64,000 bases of DNA from Trichuris trichiura (taxonomy: Eukaryota > Nematoda > Enoplea > Trichinellida > Trichuridae). The stretch is taken from assembly GCA_037903355.1 (NCBI GenBank), contig JBAJFE010000026.1, positions 5,828,001 through 5,892,000 on the forward strand, read 5' to 3'. Below, one piece after another: positions 47,108-60,113 of the stretch (position 1 is its first letter; each line of letters starts with the position of its first letter). Below the pieces are notes generated by a model. It had not been told where the DNA came from. It did not search any database and saw nothing but the letters and a program-made list of their open reading frames with translations. The position numbers were made by a program, and so were the translations under genes.

Positions 47108-49480
47108 CTCAGCTTGGGAAATTTCTACAAAAAAGACCATTAATGAAAAGGCGGAATGCCAAATCATCGCTGCACTTGCAAGTCGCATTTGAAAGAAATG
47201 AGTTCCATGTTTAGATTTCAGGCCCTATGTATCTCTAACCTTCAATTTTTCAAAATCTGTAAGACGCGGAATCCGTGAAACTTCCAGGTCTGATCGTTCC
47301 GGATAGGGGAATACATGCCTCTACTACTAGGGCTAAAGGGAGAAGTGGTAGAATTTTAAAACGCCATCAGGCAGAAGCTTAGGTATACTTAGGTATACTT
47401 GACAACATTGCTAGCTTTCCCAGTTTAGGAACGAAATTTTTTCATGCCGAAATGCTTATAAAAGGAGGCCGAACGTTCAAACAAATCTTGAAAGCGCAAT
47501 CCATCCTGCTTACTACAATTCGTGCAAGAAGAGTTTCTTTTTCTTTTACTGCCACCAGAACTTTGGCTTTGTTGGAAGTCAGCGTCAAATTGCGTGGTCA
47601 CTATTCGTTGCAAACAAAAGAAATTTTCCAACTTTCTTAGGAATGATACGAACAGCTAATACTTTAATTTTTCAGACGTCTAACATGCGAGGCAATATAG
47701 CTGTGCACAATTCCCATTCTCGCTACTCGCATTCGATTCTAGGCTGGCACTGGCAGTTTCCCTAGGCTTCGCCAAGCAGGTAAGCAGACAGCCAATTGCT
47801 TTACATCTTGAATTGCAGAAGGCATAGATTATTATACACTGACTCTGGATAACTGAAGCTTGCGTTTTTCAGGGTAGCCTAGTACCAAAGCGACTGCGTC
47901 GAGTAGGTTAGTTTCGTATGCTACGAAGCTGCCCAGCAATGCAAGGCCGTCTTCCAGATTAGATATACGTTGATCTGACAGCAGATGTAGATATGCACTC
48001 AGTTTCAAGGGAGCTCACTCCCTTGTTTCCAGTGGAGTAACTCCGGCATATATGCGAGTAGTAAGTCGCAAATTTTCTTCAGGGTACTGAAATCCTCGGA
48101 TAATGATACACAAATACCGCCACTGCCCCGCAGACGACATGATCTTGACACGCATGCTTATTAGGTTTATGTTAAAATAGTTGGTATTTTTGTGACTTCG
48201 TACTTTGACGCTTATTTTTGAGTGACATTTGTTAGAAGCCATATTAATCGAATAGACATTTAAAGTGCAAAATCCGCTCTCTTGTTTCCTGATTTGTGAT
48301 ATTGGTTTTACTTTCAGTGCTTATTCTTGCCTACGTTTGGATGTCAAGTTAAGTATAGAGAAGAAAACAAATTAAAGCTATTCTAATGTACTCGCGGAAT
48401 AGCGGATACTGCTCACAGAATCAATCAAGCAACTGACAACGCGCAATACCGACTATGACAACTATCGTAATGGAGACAAGAACGTTGAAGACGAGGATGA
48501 ATATTCCGCTCCCGTTAAAATAAACAATAACCTTCAGTTACAACAAAGCAAATATTTTAAGTCAATAGGGCGAATTTTGCGTTTTTGAACATATTTCAGA
48601 AACATGGTTAAATAAAGGTTCATTGGGCAATAACATTTAAAAAAAAAGAAGAAAACATCAATTCACCCATTGTGAGGATAACTACAGATCCGTTTACGTT
48701 GTTGCTATCTTGTAACAGCAGTTTCGACGAGCAGCTAAGCGGATTGGTGATTGGCAGCAACAGACCAAAGTGTGAACGAACGATAACTGAGAGCTTGCGC
48801 AACTCCCTAATTACGTCAGCGACAGCAATCATCCTTAAAAGGAGGTTAGTCGCACCGTACAAGTTGATTGATTATTTGATAGACGGCTACGTAGTTGCGT
48901 GAGTCATCAGTAAGCGAGAATTGGTATTAATAAAAGAGAAGCAGTGGATTTGGAAGCTAACGTGTGCCTACAGCAGGAACGCTATATAACGGAGTGATGG
49001 ATGTCCCATAAGAAAGGACGGCTGAGAAATGAAATATACGGTTTACCATGGAGCATGCTGAACAAGACTGTGAACTCAAACTTGTTATACGGTGCGCCCA
49101 TGGCATCCCCATACTCTTTTTTCACATTCCTGTGCAGTTAGAGACTGCCGCGCTAATTAAAAAAAGAACCACTTTCTACCGCGTATTACTGATTACGATG
49201 AGGCTTGGCATACGTTGGAAATGCGACGGCTTTTATGCTTCCGGGAAAACTTTAGGAATCGCGTGCTAAGCAGTTAGTCAAGTTCGCGATTGCCTTCCAA
49301 TTGTACGCTGATAATGAATATGGCATTGCTTCCGACATGTCGACAAGCCATGTTTCTTAACAGTGCCGGTTGAAGTTGTCCAGGTAACCTTGCTTTATCG
49401 GCCTTCTTTCTAGAGCTAACTTTGCAAAGCAAGACGAGAAGCCAATACATAGCGCGCGCGAACGATGTAAACCTGGCGCG
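47108..49480. other. Probable upstream exons of the minus-strand gene, then intergenic
   Basis: Minus-strand open pieces at 48242-48015 (starts with a true ATG), 47631-47425 (includes SSGGSKRKRNSSCTNCSK) and about 47325-47235 are candidate exons of the gene ending at 46831. A direct repeat of an 11 bp unit (CTTAGGTATA plus one base) lies at about 47379-47400. From 48.3 to 49.4 kb nothing is recognised. Confidence 0.35.
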
Positions 49481-49586
49481 TATAAAATTCCCACTTTAGC
49501 CGATCATTTACTCGCGCGCAAAGCGCAATCGTAGTTCCTAACTTCAACATTTACTCTGCTTCTAAGATGAGCGTATCGACTGAGAA
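49481..49586 (+). promoter_or_regulatory. Putative core promoter and first exon
   Basis: TATAAAA at 49481-49487 follows a GC-rich stretch (GCGCGCGCG, 49452-49460). An ATG at 49567 opens six codons and then a consensus donor, GAGAA|GTAAGT, at 49586/49587. This looks like a TATA-type promoter with a short coding first exon. Its phase (2) does not fit the next exon I can support at 50541-50818, so it may serve a missing intermediate exon of the UNC-14/RUSC-like gene, an alternative transcript, or nothing. Confidence 0.4.
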
Positions 49587-50540
49587 GTAAGTATCAGTCG
49601 GCAGCATGTTTTCGTACTCAATTCGTTGGACGATTAGCAACGTACAGTATAACTTTGTGCCTGAACATAACTTCTTGAACATTATTTCCTTTTTTTAACA
49701 AATTAACCGTTCAGCGTTGATTGCTCTCAGTAGGACGTTTGGTTAGAACAGTTAGTCGAAGTTAACGTTACGCTGTTGACATGTAGGCCATCTGACGCGG
49801 ACTGTGTGTACAGTTTGCTAACGTGTTTTTTGACGCGTACAGCAGAGAAGGATCGTCTGGACGGCTCGCTGTCGCTTTTGTGCTCCATAGAGCAAAGAGG
49901 GATAGCTTGTACCTGGTGCGCAAGTGGCAGTGTCGGGGGTGAGCTGGTGTTTTTCGCTTTGCGCGTGATTTTGTTGTTTTCTACTCGACCAATCGTTTGG
50001 AAATTCTCCGGCTATCTGTCGATCGATGCGCCTCCGCTGGAAGCCTTGATTTTCGTCGCAGCGGATGAGAGGAATTAGCAGTCTGAAACGGTGATCGAAC
50101 AGTTGCTGCCGACATCGGCAGCGGTTGTTTCTCCATTTCCCAGTGTCAGGGAAATGAGAAACGGCAATCGATCGGCCATCGTTGGCGATGTGTCATGCTT
50201 GAAGCTAAACGCGTCAGTTGTCCGCATTTTAAGCAAGACCAGTGTTCGGCTGGCATCAGAATTCTCAGTCTTACGTTCCTGCAACTCGCCGTTCGTCCGC
50301 CTGGCGTAATTCCGCTTGGTCATCTTTCACTTTGCCTCCTTTCCTGGTCTACGTATTACGTCAGGCGTTTGGTTGTTTAAATTTTCTACCCTCTCCTCTT
50401 CTAGTTTCAACATTCCTTTCCGCATGCCGATTTTCCCATTTTAAGCCTGCCCCGAACAGTTAGTGGGCCCATTCATGTCCCCTAAGCAGCCGGCTTCGCT
50501 ACCCTTTGCTTAAAATGTTGAGTGTGTGTGCACATTTCAG

Positions 50541-53500
50541 GTTTGCAGCCAATATTATTCTGCGGTTCGTTTGGCGAAGACCAAGAAGAGCAGTTGGTGC
50601 CCTCTCGTCCATCCTTAAAACTGATGGACTCGTTTGGCCCCCTTGGTACCCTTGGCGAACAGCAGAAGCTGCAGCAAGACCAGACGAGTCAACCGTCTTC
50701 TCGTAGGCAGCCATCTTTGGCCTCCGTCCTAACCGATCGGTCGCCGTCTATGGCGACAACGGTCGATCTCAACGTCAGTCCCGGCCATCGATCCTCACAG
50801 GACGGCTCATTCATACAAGTAAATGATTTCAGTACTTTTTTGTTTTTTTCAAATTTTTGAGCGCAAGGCGTTACTGAGCGGAGTTAGAGAAGTTCCTACT
50901 CCGCCTCCGAGCTGCTTTACGACTCAGTTTTGTTGGCCATGGGGGGTAGCTTGTCCTCCAAAAGCTTGATGCATTCTCGCGAAAACGTTTGGCCCAATAT
51001 GCGCCAACGCTTTACGGCATAATGTCGAAATGTTTTTTTGTCGGCTTCTTAACGGACGCATTGATTTGGCGATCACACTACCTCCGCAATTGGGAGAATA
51101 GTGGTGACCCGAATTGGTCCCTGTGTTTGTAATATTTTATCCGTTTTCCCGATGCTTGCTGCTGAAGCAACCCCTATCTATGCTAGCCAATTCTCATTCT
51201 CCAGCGCGCGCTCTCTCCACTGCAGTATGCGATATTTGTAGTTAACTAAAATTGGCCTATGGGGTTATCGACCAGCGGAAGTTGAATTAATGGGCCTACG
51301 GCGCTGTCCGCGTTCCGAATGGAAGGTCGGTCGAATCGTTAATCGGTCGAGCGGAGACGATAAAGATGCAAGCTGTTGGCACTCGCCCGCCCTCAGGCTT
51401 GTCGCCTCTTTTTTCCCCATGGCAATGCTTGATTGTTGCATTCGTCAATGCGGGAGTGAAAAGGTCGCCTCTCTTTTGGGAGTCGTTCTTTTCTGCCGCG
51501 TTGACGGAAGGAAGCGACTTTTTCTGCTCCAGTAGACGTGTGCCCGCTTCCCAACTCGAGAAAGGAAGTTGCGTTGGCTATTTTTGAAAACGTCGTGTGG
51601 GGTCCTTTAAGGAATACGTTTCATCGTTCCCGCCATGTTTGCTTTTGACGCTTCCGGCGAATTGTTCTCTCCGAAAAGACGCGTACGACGCAGCCATTAA
51701 CGAACACGGTCGGCTAAGTGCATTCAACGCCTACGGGGCGGATCTTCGCCATTCGCGCCTAAGGGTAATTCAAAAATTAGTTTAGCCGAATGGAAAACAA
51801 TGTGGCAGCGGTGGTAGATTCATTGGTGTTTACGTTGGCGGTATTGCTACTTCTTTATTCTTAAAATCTCTCGCCTAACTCGACCTGATAGGTTGCGGCA
51901 ACTCTGATTCATAAAGCTAACGGAAAAGTGATCGCAGCATCCAACTTATTACCATTTAAGTGCGTGTTTCCGAAAGCAAAAAGTTGAAAAGATCATAAGT
52001 GACCGCCAGCTGTGAAGATGGACACTATTCGAGTTTAGCTTACGAAGCGTTGAGGCAAAAGCTGCTGATGCGTTACTATTTTCAATATCGCATTGGCGCT
52101 TTAACATTTTGTCAATAGGTATCTTCGAAATTTGTTGTCCGTGAAATGAATTTTCAACGAAACGATACGTAATTTCCACTCGCTGTGCCAGCGAGCGTCG
52201 TAATTGACGTTCTTTCATTTTTTGCCCCATTCACGCAGCAACGCGAAAAGTTATCAATAAGACCGCCGTTGCGTGCTTTTCTTTGCTAAAGAATGGATAG
52301 CGTAATTACCGTTGGCGTCGGATAATTCAACGACCGGTATATACGATTATCGCTTGTCGGTTTTGTTCACCCGCCGACGGTGAAACAGTTTAAAAAATCG
52401 AAGTCCTTTTATAGAAGTTTTGCATGCGCCGCTGGATTCACCTTTGCTTCCGGCACGCGTAGCGCCTGGAAAGAATCTATTGCTTTTCAAATTCGTTCTC
52501 TGCCATTGGCGCAATGCCTCGTTGAGCACAGGTTACTTAATAAGTACGTGTAATTCTTTGGGTCCATTAGACATTTTAGCCGCGAATGACTTCGACGGCT
52601 TTTGTAGATTTACCGTAAATGTACGCAGGTTCGTTTTCCTTATTTATCTATGATCTTTTGGTTGACGAGCTGCAGTAGAACGTTCAGCAATGAAGGAATG
52701 CTGTGTGATTCCTTCGTTCAGCGTTTTTCTACAACGAACTCATTCCATAGTGAAGCTGTGAAATAAGTTCACGTCCACGCAGTTCGCAACATTGAGCAGT
52801 TGGCATTTGAAAGTGCGAAATGATCTTAGCGCACTCCTTAACAATTGGTCGTCCGTTTTATGGGCTTTGATTGAGGGCCATTGACGAAGGTCAACCGATG
52901 CAAGCCTTTTCATGAGTCATCACTATTGCCGTTTCGGATTATTGATTATGACGCAGTTCTTTGTATGCTTTTTCGCCTCCTTCCGCGATTGCTTAGTCTC
53001 TTGTGGTTCTTCAACCAGACGAGCAATTGTCCCGCCGACGTGTGCATTCATGGAATAGGTCGAACTGGGCTTACCAGGCTTACATCTTTACTGCGTAACT
53101 AGACATGTGCATCTCACCGACCTTATTCGGCTGCTCCAACATCGGTATACTTAAAAAGTCAGTGGGTCACTGTGCTCACTTAATATAAGTGTCCTTGAAG
53201 TCATCGCATTCGAACCAAACGTGAACTTGCGTAGAAGCGCGAAATAGTCCTTACTTACGAATCTGCCCATGGTATAGCAGTGAACACAATGCTTGATAGT
53301 AATACGTACTTTCAGCGCACAGTAGTGAGGCCTAGAGTGCTCATCGAAAAGACCGTATCAGTTTATAACTCCCTCATTTTAATAATATTATAGTGCTATA
53401 AAAAGGGGCAAATTTTTTATTTTTTTTGACCTACTTATCCTTTTTCTCTAGTGGGTGACTGTCCGTAGCGTTGCTCTTGTTTATCAGAACTTGAATTGCG

Positions 53501-56500
53501 GAAGTGACCATTGTTTTGCTGATCCTCTGTTTTTGCATTCCACTCATTCCTCATGTAACGCCCTATGTTTCTTTTTCTTTTCAACAGCGACTGAAGCGAA
53601 GTTCTGCGGACGAAGAAGAAAAGTTCAGTTTCCATTTTTTCCTTACTTTAATTTGCTTAACGTAGGAATAAAACACTTTGACGTCAGACAAATATTGAAC
53701 GAACGAATATTTGTGAGTTTTAATCTGTTACGAAAGAAGACTTGTTTTAGCTGAACTAATCGTTAATTATTCTTATGTGAAGAATGGAAATTTTTTTCCG
53801 ATAATGCTCATAGATCAATTTCGCGTTGTATGTTATACGTAGAAGCTTTAATTATTTACAAATCTTTCCTAGGCTGTCGACAGTGCGTAATTCGCTGCCG
53901 ACGGATCAGGGATGATCGGAAAGTTTCTCAATAATAGAAGCTTCTACACGAAACGCGTTAGTACAGCCGTATAATATGCACATTGAAATTATATGGACCC
54001 GTTCTTACTTAGCCTATAACCATAGAACACTTATGGGTACGTACGCCTATCTAGCACGACTATTTTCTTTCAACTAGCGAAGAATGCCTTCAGGAAAAGT
54101 CCTCATACTACTTCGGCGCACTTTGGAAAGAGAGAGAGAGGGTTATTACGTCTACGACGAAGCTGCGAGGTTGAAAAATTGGCAGCGCGCGCGCTTGCAT
54201 TAACAGGAGCATACGAAGCTCGTATAACTACTTGCTTTAAGGCTTTCAAGGGAGTTTGTACAGAAAAGGCTCATCTTTTTTCCAGGCGAAGAATAGTCGC
54301 TCCGCTGTTTCAATCAAGCTGATTGTTGGTTCGGTCCATATAATGTGGGTTTCTTTTGCGAGGGAACTGGTTGTATTGTTCTCCGCGAGTTGATGAAGCA
54401 GCCTGTATGATTACTGAATTGTCAACATTGTACTTCCGTCAGTCTTTCTTGATAGGAAAGCAATTTCGGGAATTTTCCCAGCGGAGTGTATTTTCAACTT
54501 TAAACATTCGCAATTCGTCCATTTTCACGATAGTTTACCGGCTTGATTAATTGCTAATTCTTGGCTACCGTGAGAAAGTGTGTTTTCAAATCCTGATTCA
54601 CTGACAAAGCTTCCAAATAATACAATCTTCTCGTGAGGGCTGCAGACGCATAGTCGTTCGTTTATGCATATCAGATCAAGCCGTAGCGTGTTAGACTTCC
54701 CTTCCCCGGCTTAGCTTTGTCGAAAGGAAACCATTTCATCTTGTAATTCTTTTGTGGTAGTCTTTCTGGGCTTAACATTCCTTTCGCAACCCTGTAAGTT
54801 TGTTTTGGAAGTGTTTTGTTGGTATGTAACCAGAAATTCAAAGGCGGATGAAATTTTTCCGGGAAGCATGATATGCTTTCAACTTGTATAATTTTTTTCT
54901 AATGGCGACACCTGGTGTGCGTGGTGTATGCATTTATGTTCGCAACATGGCGTGGTTAAGCGACAGCGTAGTTGCAAAGCGTGGTGCCGTTGGCCAGACA
55001 ATGATTAAACCATTTGGTGAACTGTCAAACAACTCTTCGTTGCTTGGCCAAACCGCGTCATGTCAGTCTACGGATTGGCAGTATCGGTTTTTTCAAAATT
55101 TGATTCCGCATTGTTAATGGCTAGATGGTTTTTACGCTTTTGTCCCAGTTTGGTGCAAGCGGTACTTGTTCGAGTTTTCAGTTCAGCGGTTCGACTTTGA
55201 ATATCCCTACAAAAATGAGTTCGCAACTTGACCTATTTTTTTAAATTTAGGACGAGGATTTGCACCTCATCTATGGGCGCTTTGAGTACGACCGTGGTCC
55301 TATGGAAGATATCAAAGTAGCCAATTGCGACTATGAGGACGATGGCCGGCAACTGCTCGACTCGATCGGTGCACCCTCGTTACCGAAGGACGTCGAGTTA
55401 CACCTTCAGAACAAATTGGCGAACGATTGCGACGTCAACGTGGCGTTTCTAGATTTCAACAGTTTTACGGCTGATCGCATTGCCGACGCTTTGAAAGATC
55501 GCTTTTGTAAAACTAGCGGCAGCTTCGACTCGGAAAGCTATTTGACCCCACCGGCACCGTTGGGACCCAATAGGTGTTCCCTTTTCTCGTCGTGCGGAGG
55601 AGACATTGATCCAGTTAACGAGCAGTCTGCTTGCAGTGCCGCATCTTTGTTTCCTCTTTTGCCATCATCTTATCCAAAAAATGAAATTTTCGACGACGTC
55701 GAGCTACGAGGAGAAGTAGAAGATGAGGAAATGACCAGCGATAAAGCAGCCTTCAACGACAATGCCATCCAGATTGCCTGTCATGGCCAACAGCAGAAGC
55801 AACACCCTCAGGTCATTTCCACCGATAGTCTTGATTGGAGTTCGTACAATCGAGGCCAAGAGATCATCAAAACGGCCTGTGCAACGAAGACTGGCGATTA
55901 CGTGCTCACCTTCGACGACAGCGCTTCGTCAATGATATCGTCCGTTGCGTCTTTTTCCGTTTCTACTCCTGAATCACCGGTTGATGTAGTCGGCATTGAA
56001 GCGCGATCAGACGGAAATGATGCACCGAAGTCAATTGCCAGTGGGGCAGCGAAGCAGACAATGATTAGTTGGAATCAACTGGGTGATGATAGTATTCGTC
56101 GACATGGAAGTTTGCCCCGAGGAAAAACTTTTCCAGGCACTTGCTCACCCCTGTCAAATAGGGTGTCGGCTCAAGTGGCTCCTTTCGCGGAGGGAACGGC
56201 CGACGGTTCGAATAGCCGTTTCTCTCTGCTGAAAGCGTTTAAGGAAAAGGTGTCCGACACATTCGACCGTATGCACTCGCATGGGCGACGTAAGATGGAC
56301 AAGAATTCTCCAGCCGCCGTAGTCAGGTCGTCAGAAGCGGAGACGAAGAGTAGTTGCACTGGTGGTATTGAATCGAGCGGATATCATACGGGCGGAACTC
56401 AGTCATCCCAAATGGGCGATCTTCAGCAAGTCAGAAGAGATGGCGATGCCGCTTCGGCCGGCAGCTCGCCCTTGCAGAGCCCATCTTCGGGCGCAATAGA

Positions 56501-59500
56501 AAACGATGTGCAGCAGCGTTGTCACACGGTGATACGTCAGAATGACAACAACTACGAGGTCGAGTACGACGTTGGAGCAACAAGCAACAGTCGCTGCGTG
56601 GATATCAACCACAACGTAATTGGATTTGGAACTAAAGGATCTGGTCCCTGGATGGGTCGCGCAATGGCGGAATCTGGCGGCGAGTGGAAGCACGTGTTGA
56701 CAAGCAATGGTCGAACCTTTGTTGATCTGTTAAGAAAAAAGGAAACGTCTGACATTCCACCGAACAGGGGTCAAAATTCAGTGGAACAGCGCAGCAGCAG
56801 GGCGCCGTCCGTAAGCGTGGCCAATAAGTCCGTACAAACTTGCCTACGAGGCGTACCCAGCTTGGCGCCATTTGGCTGCATGGATGAGCTGCAAGGCATG
56901 TGTTGTCGCGGTTCGACCTCCAAAGGTAGCGTGCCCGAGTTGAACTTTCTTCGTCTGCCATTTTCTTTGCCGCCCCTTTTTCCTTCCGTGGCACCATTCC
57001 CAATGTCGATGTTCAAAAGGTTGGATTGCCAGAGAACCGACTCCCCTTGCCCACCGGTAGGCGGAGATGCGAGAAGAGGCGCAGGTAGTCCGTATTGTTG
57101 TCGTCCGGGCGCCGGTTTTGCTCCTGCGAAGTTGGTACCATCTCCACCACGGGTTCGAACTAGTAAAATTGGAAGAACCAAACGACTCGGTCTACGTCAA
57201 CCGGTAACTAAGCGGGATTCTGGCTTCGAATCGTACGCCCAAGTCCCATCGCACATACAGGACTGGGAGTCGTTGGCCATGCTCTTGCCAGAAGAAGTGC
57301 AGCGAACGTTTTTTAATGGTTGCCTTAGCAAATCTTCCTGCGGTACCGCCGGCCGAGGAATCTTGAAGTCGTCTCGTGCTCCAAGCACTTCCTGCCGGCA
57401 TAGGCTAACCAATTTGCACGACAAACCGATTTCCTGCGCGTCTCGTAGCGTTGACAACCTTCTGTGGCGAACTCAAATGGGTGCCACGAATAAGGGCGGT
57501 AGACCCTTGTCTGAGCCGTGCTTTCAAAGGATGCTGCATGTGCCACCTTCGTACGCCCCCCATATGGAAGTTTCGCCTATCCGTCATTGTGCTTGTATGC
57601 GTCAGTGCTGTTGCAGTTGTCATAGTTGCTCCGGCTGCGTTGCTTACGCGCACAGGAACTTTTGCTGCTTTTGCGCTACGTGGGAACACCAAGAAACGAC
57701 GGATGTTGATCGCGAGTCGGCTTGGTTGGACCGTCCAGCCGATTTCGAAATGAATCGTAAATGCGTCACCGACAGTCCGTGCTTTCGTTCGACGCGTTCC
57801 GAATCGTCCTGCTGCCATTGCGGTAGAGGTTTGAACGGCATCTATAGTCCAGACTGCTTTTTCTCAATGGAAAATGTCACTCGCTTCCATCAGTACTACC
57901 AACAGCCGGTCGGTTTTACGTTGAAAAAGTGCAACTCGACTCGTCGCTTGGCAGTTGCTGACGATAATGCTGATCTGGATTTCCGCAGCCGAGATACCGT
58001 CTTACCGTTCACTCAAAATGCTCCAAGCCATTTGCGACTCGATGGTTTGTTTCCTATTCGGTTCTTCGTAGGAATTTTTACTGAGCTGCTTGCTTCAGGA
58101 ATGCCTAAAGGCGTGCAGATAGGCGTTTCCCTTCATCGACAAAAGCACGGTGAGTTGCTTCGCTTCGCTTTCAATTCGTAGGTTGTATTGTTAGACACTG
58201 TTCCATCAAGGAATCGCTTAACCGACTGCTTACGTACATCTTTATGAAACATTCGAAGCGTGTTAACATTTAGCCTGAACGAAAGCTCAACTCTTGTTGC
58301 TAGTTTTGTAAACGATGAAAATGGGTATATTTTAAGCGGTGGCGGTTAAGATACTGAATAAGTCGAAATTGAATTGTAAAGTTTGGCCTTACGGCAGTTG
58401 TGAGTTGGCATCTAGATAACCAATATGCTTGAGTAGGGGCGTTATTATTACTGGTCTTGTTCGAAGTTAGTGATATAAAAAGTAAGATCAGTATAATAAC
58501 GCCCTTACTTAAATATGTTGCTTATCTAGAAGTTGCCAATGCACAGCTACCACAGGATCAAGCTTTACAGTGCATTTTCGACCTATTCGGGATTTCGGAC
58601 TTGGCCCCGTGTTAATGTTAACCCTTTGATTTCAGATTGTTTGTGTTTATGGAAATTTCTTCAGTCGGTCCTATCTTTTGAGAATGATCTTTTTGGTGAC
58701 CAGACTTTTGTTCTTGTGTTTCTTTTTGCGAAACTGTGCTGTTCAGACGAGTTGGGGTCGCTGCGATAATCTTCTTGTTGTTTTGTTGTTAAGTGAAAAA
58801 TTTTATCACGTCGACCTTGTCTAGAATCTAGACAATATTTTTCGGGCTATGCTTTAAAATCAGTTTGTCATCATGTCTGTACGCAGAGTGATTTCTTCTC
58901 CGCGTAGTCTGATGACATCATTCGTCATAGACTTGCTCTCACGCATGGTAATAGTGATGCTGACTCTTAGAGTAACTATGTATGTAATAAGCTGAAAAAA
59001 GATCTTTGAAAAGGATACTGTTATTTTGGCCGCTATACAAACTGCCTGTAGGCGTTGTGGGAGTGTCTTAAGAGGTGCTGCACTTATCAATTGCATAAAA
59101 ACATCCCATCTTCAATTGTCAATCGTGCGTCTTCTGCCTGGATACCAAATTTATTTATTGCAGATATGGTTTGCAAATTCCTTCTGTCGTGCGATCGCTT
59201 GAGAGGCAGTTTGACTCCGGATGCTACGTTATTCGAGGTAATTCATTGGCGACGTTTTTCAATATAAAACCTCATTGAAGGAGAGAACAATTTCAGAAAC
59301 TTCAATTGCTCCATCGATTTGTTATCAATTCCATTGTTGACATGATCGAGGATGGTCTCGTTGTTGCCAACAGTGTCTGGTCTGTTATTGTTTCGGCAAC
59401 CAAATTAGGTACGAAGTGACTGTTTTATAATGTTTGTTTTACGGTAAAAGGCTGTCGATTGTTGCACGTTAGGTCCCGCAACTCGATCGGTGTGCGATCT

Positions 59501-60113
59501 GGTCAACGCGTTGGAAAGTCGAAATGCGTACAAGAATTTGAAAGTTGACTTGTTTTTCCTTGGACTTTTCAGGTGACTGTGACGTCTTTTTAAGAGTCGC
59601 TCTCTTTATCATTTGATCCGCTGCAGGCTGCAAAGCTTGGATTGTTGGCTTTCCTATTTGGTTCTGAAGGACAATCTGTTACGTAAATGTTACCTGAAAT
59701 CAGCTTTTCTCCGCGGTGCCAGATCGGTGTACTCTTTTCTGTACGAGAAAATTTTGGCCAAAATCCAGAGTCTTTACAACGCTTTCAAATTCGATCGCGA
59801 AGTCGTCGGCGAGTGTAGCTCCGAGAACGCGGATTCACTGGGAAGCACCCTAAGCGTCCTGGATGAATTTGTAGCCTGTTTGCCGAACTCGTTGGTCGCC
59901 AGTCCCAGTGACAAGGAGTTTCCGAATGCTGCATCGTGTTCCGCAATTGGCAATCATATTGGTAAAGATGAAACGTTGACCAAGTCGTTCATTCCCGCCA
60001 TGCCTGCCGGGGATACGCGAATTCCGAAGAGTTCCAGTTACCCGTCTCGAATACCGACCTCAGTCGACAGAAGGACTAGTCGAAAAGTCGTCAAGGCAAT
60101 CCCGAGAAAGTAG
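50541..60113 (+). CDS. UNC-14/RUSC-like RUN-domain adaptor
   Basis: Supported exons: about 50541-50818, 55251-58149, 59164-59237, 59297-59408, 59473-59572 and 59627-60113, all with matching phases. The internal ATG at 50624 gives at least 1288 residues; the true start may be upstream. The long exon encodes an acidic, low-complexity region rich in serine. The last exons form a RUN domain like that of RUSC1/2 (LTPDATLFEKLQLLHRF, DMIEDGL, WSVIVSATKLGPATRSVCDL, FFLGLFRLQSLDCWLSYL). Worm UNC-14 and vertebrate RUSC proteins are adaptors in kinesin-driven vesicle transport and axon growth. A tryptophan-acidic motif, QDWES (57258-57272), could bind kinesin light chain. A cysteine cluster, CACMRQCCCSCHSCSGC, starts at 57588. 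No SH3 domain follows the RUN domain; it ends in a basic tail. Introns near the 3' end are 54-64 bp, but the first resolved one is 4.4 kb and the next 1.0 kb. Confidence 0.85.
50819..55250 (+). other. 4.4 kb intron of the UNC-14/RUSC-like gene
   Basis: Donor ATACAA|GTAAATG and acceptor TTAAATTTAG are both in phase 0 with the flanking exons. The interior is GC-richer at first (to about 52.6 kb), with scattered short open frames (for example 51366-51587 and 51597-51785) that could be alternative first exons or promoter DNA. No nested gene was recognised. Confidence 0.55.
58393..58551. repeat. Imperfect inverted repeat inside an intron
   Basis: Arms 58393-58458 and 58484-58551 pair over about 65 bp with a few mismatches, around a 25 base spacer. 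The best-matched core is GGGCGTTATTAT against its complement. It lies in the 1.0 kb intron 58150-59163 of the RUN-domain gene and looks like a decayed MITE, which may explain why that intron is long. Confidence 0.8.

Noticed and set aside
54884..55117. 77-codon frame just upstream of the 2.9 kb exon
   Set aside because: It is separated from the exon by a clear acceptor at 55250, has no motif, and the exon joins in phase to 50818 without it.
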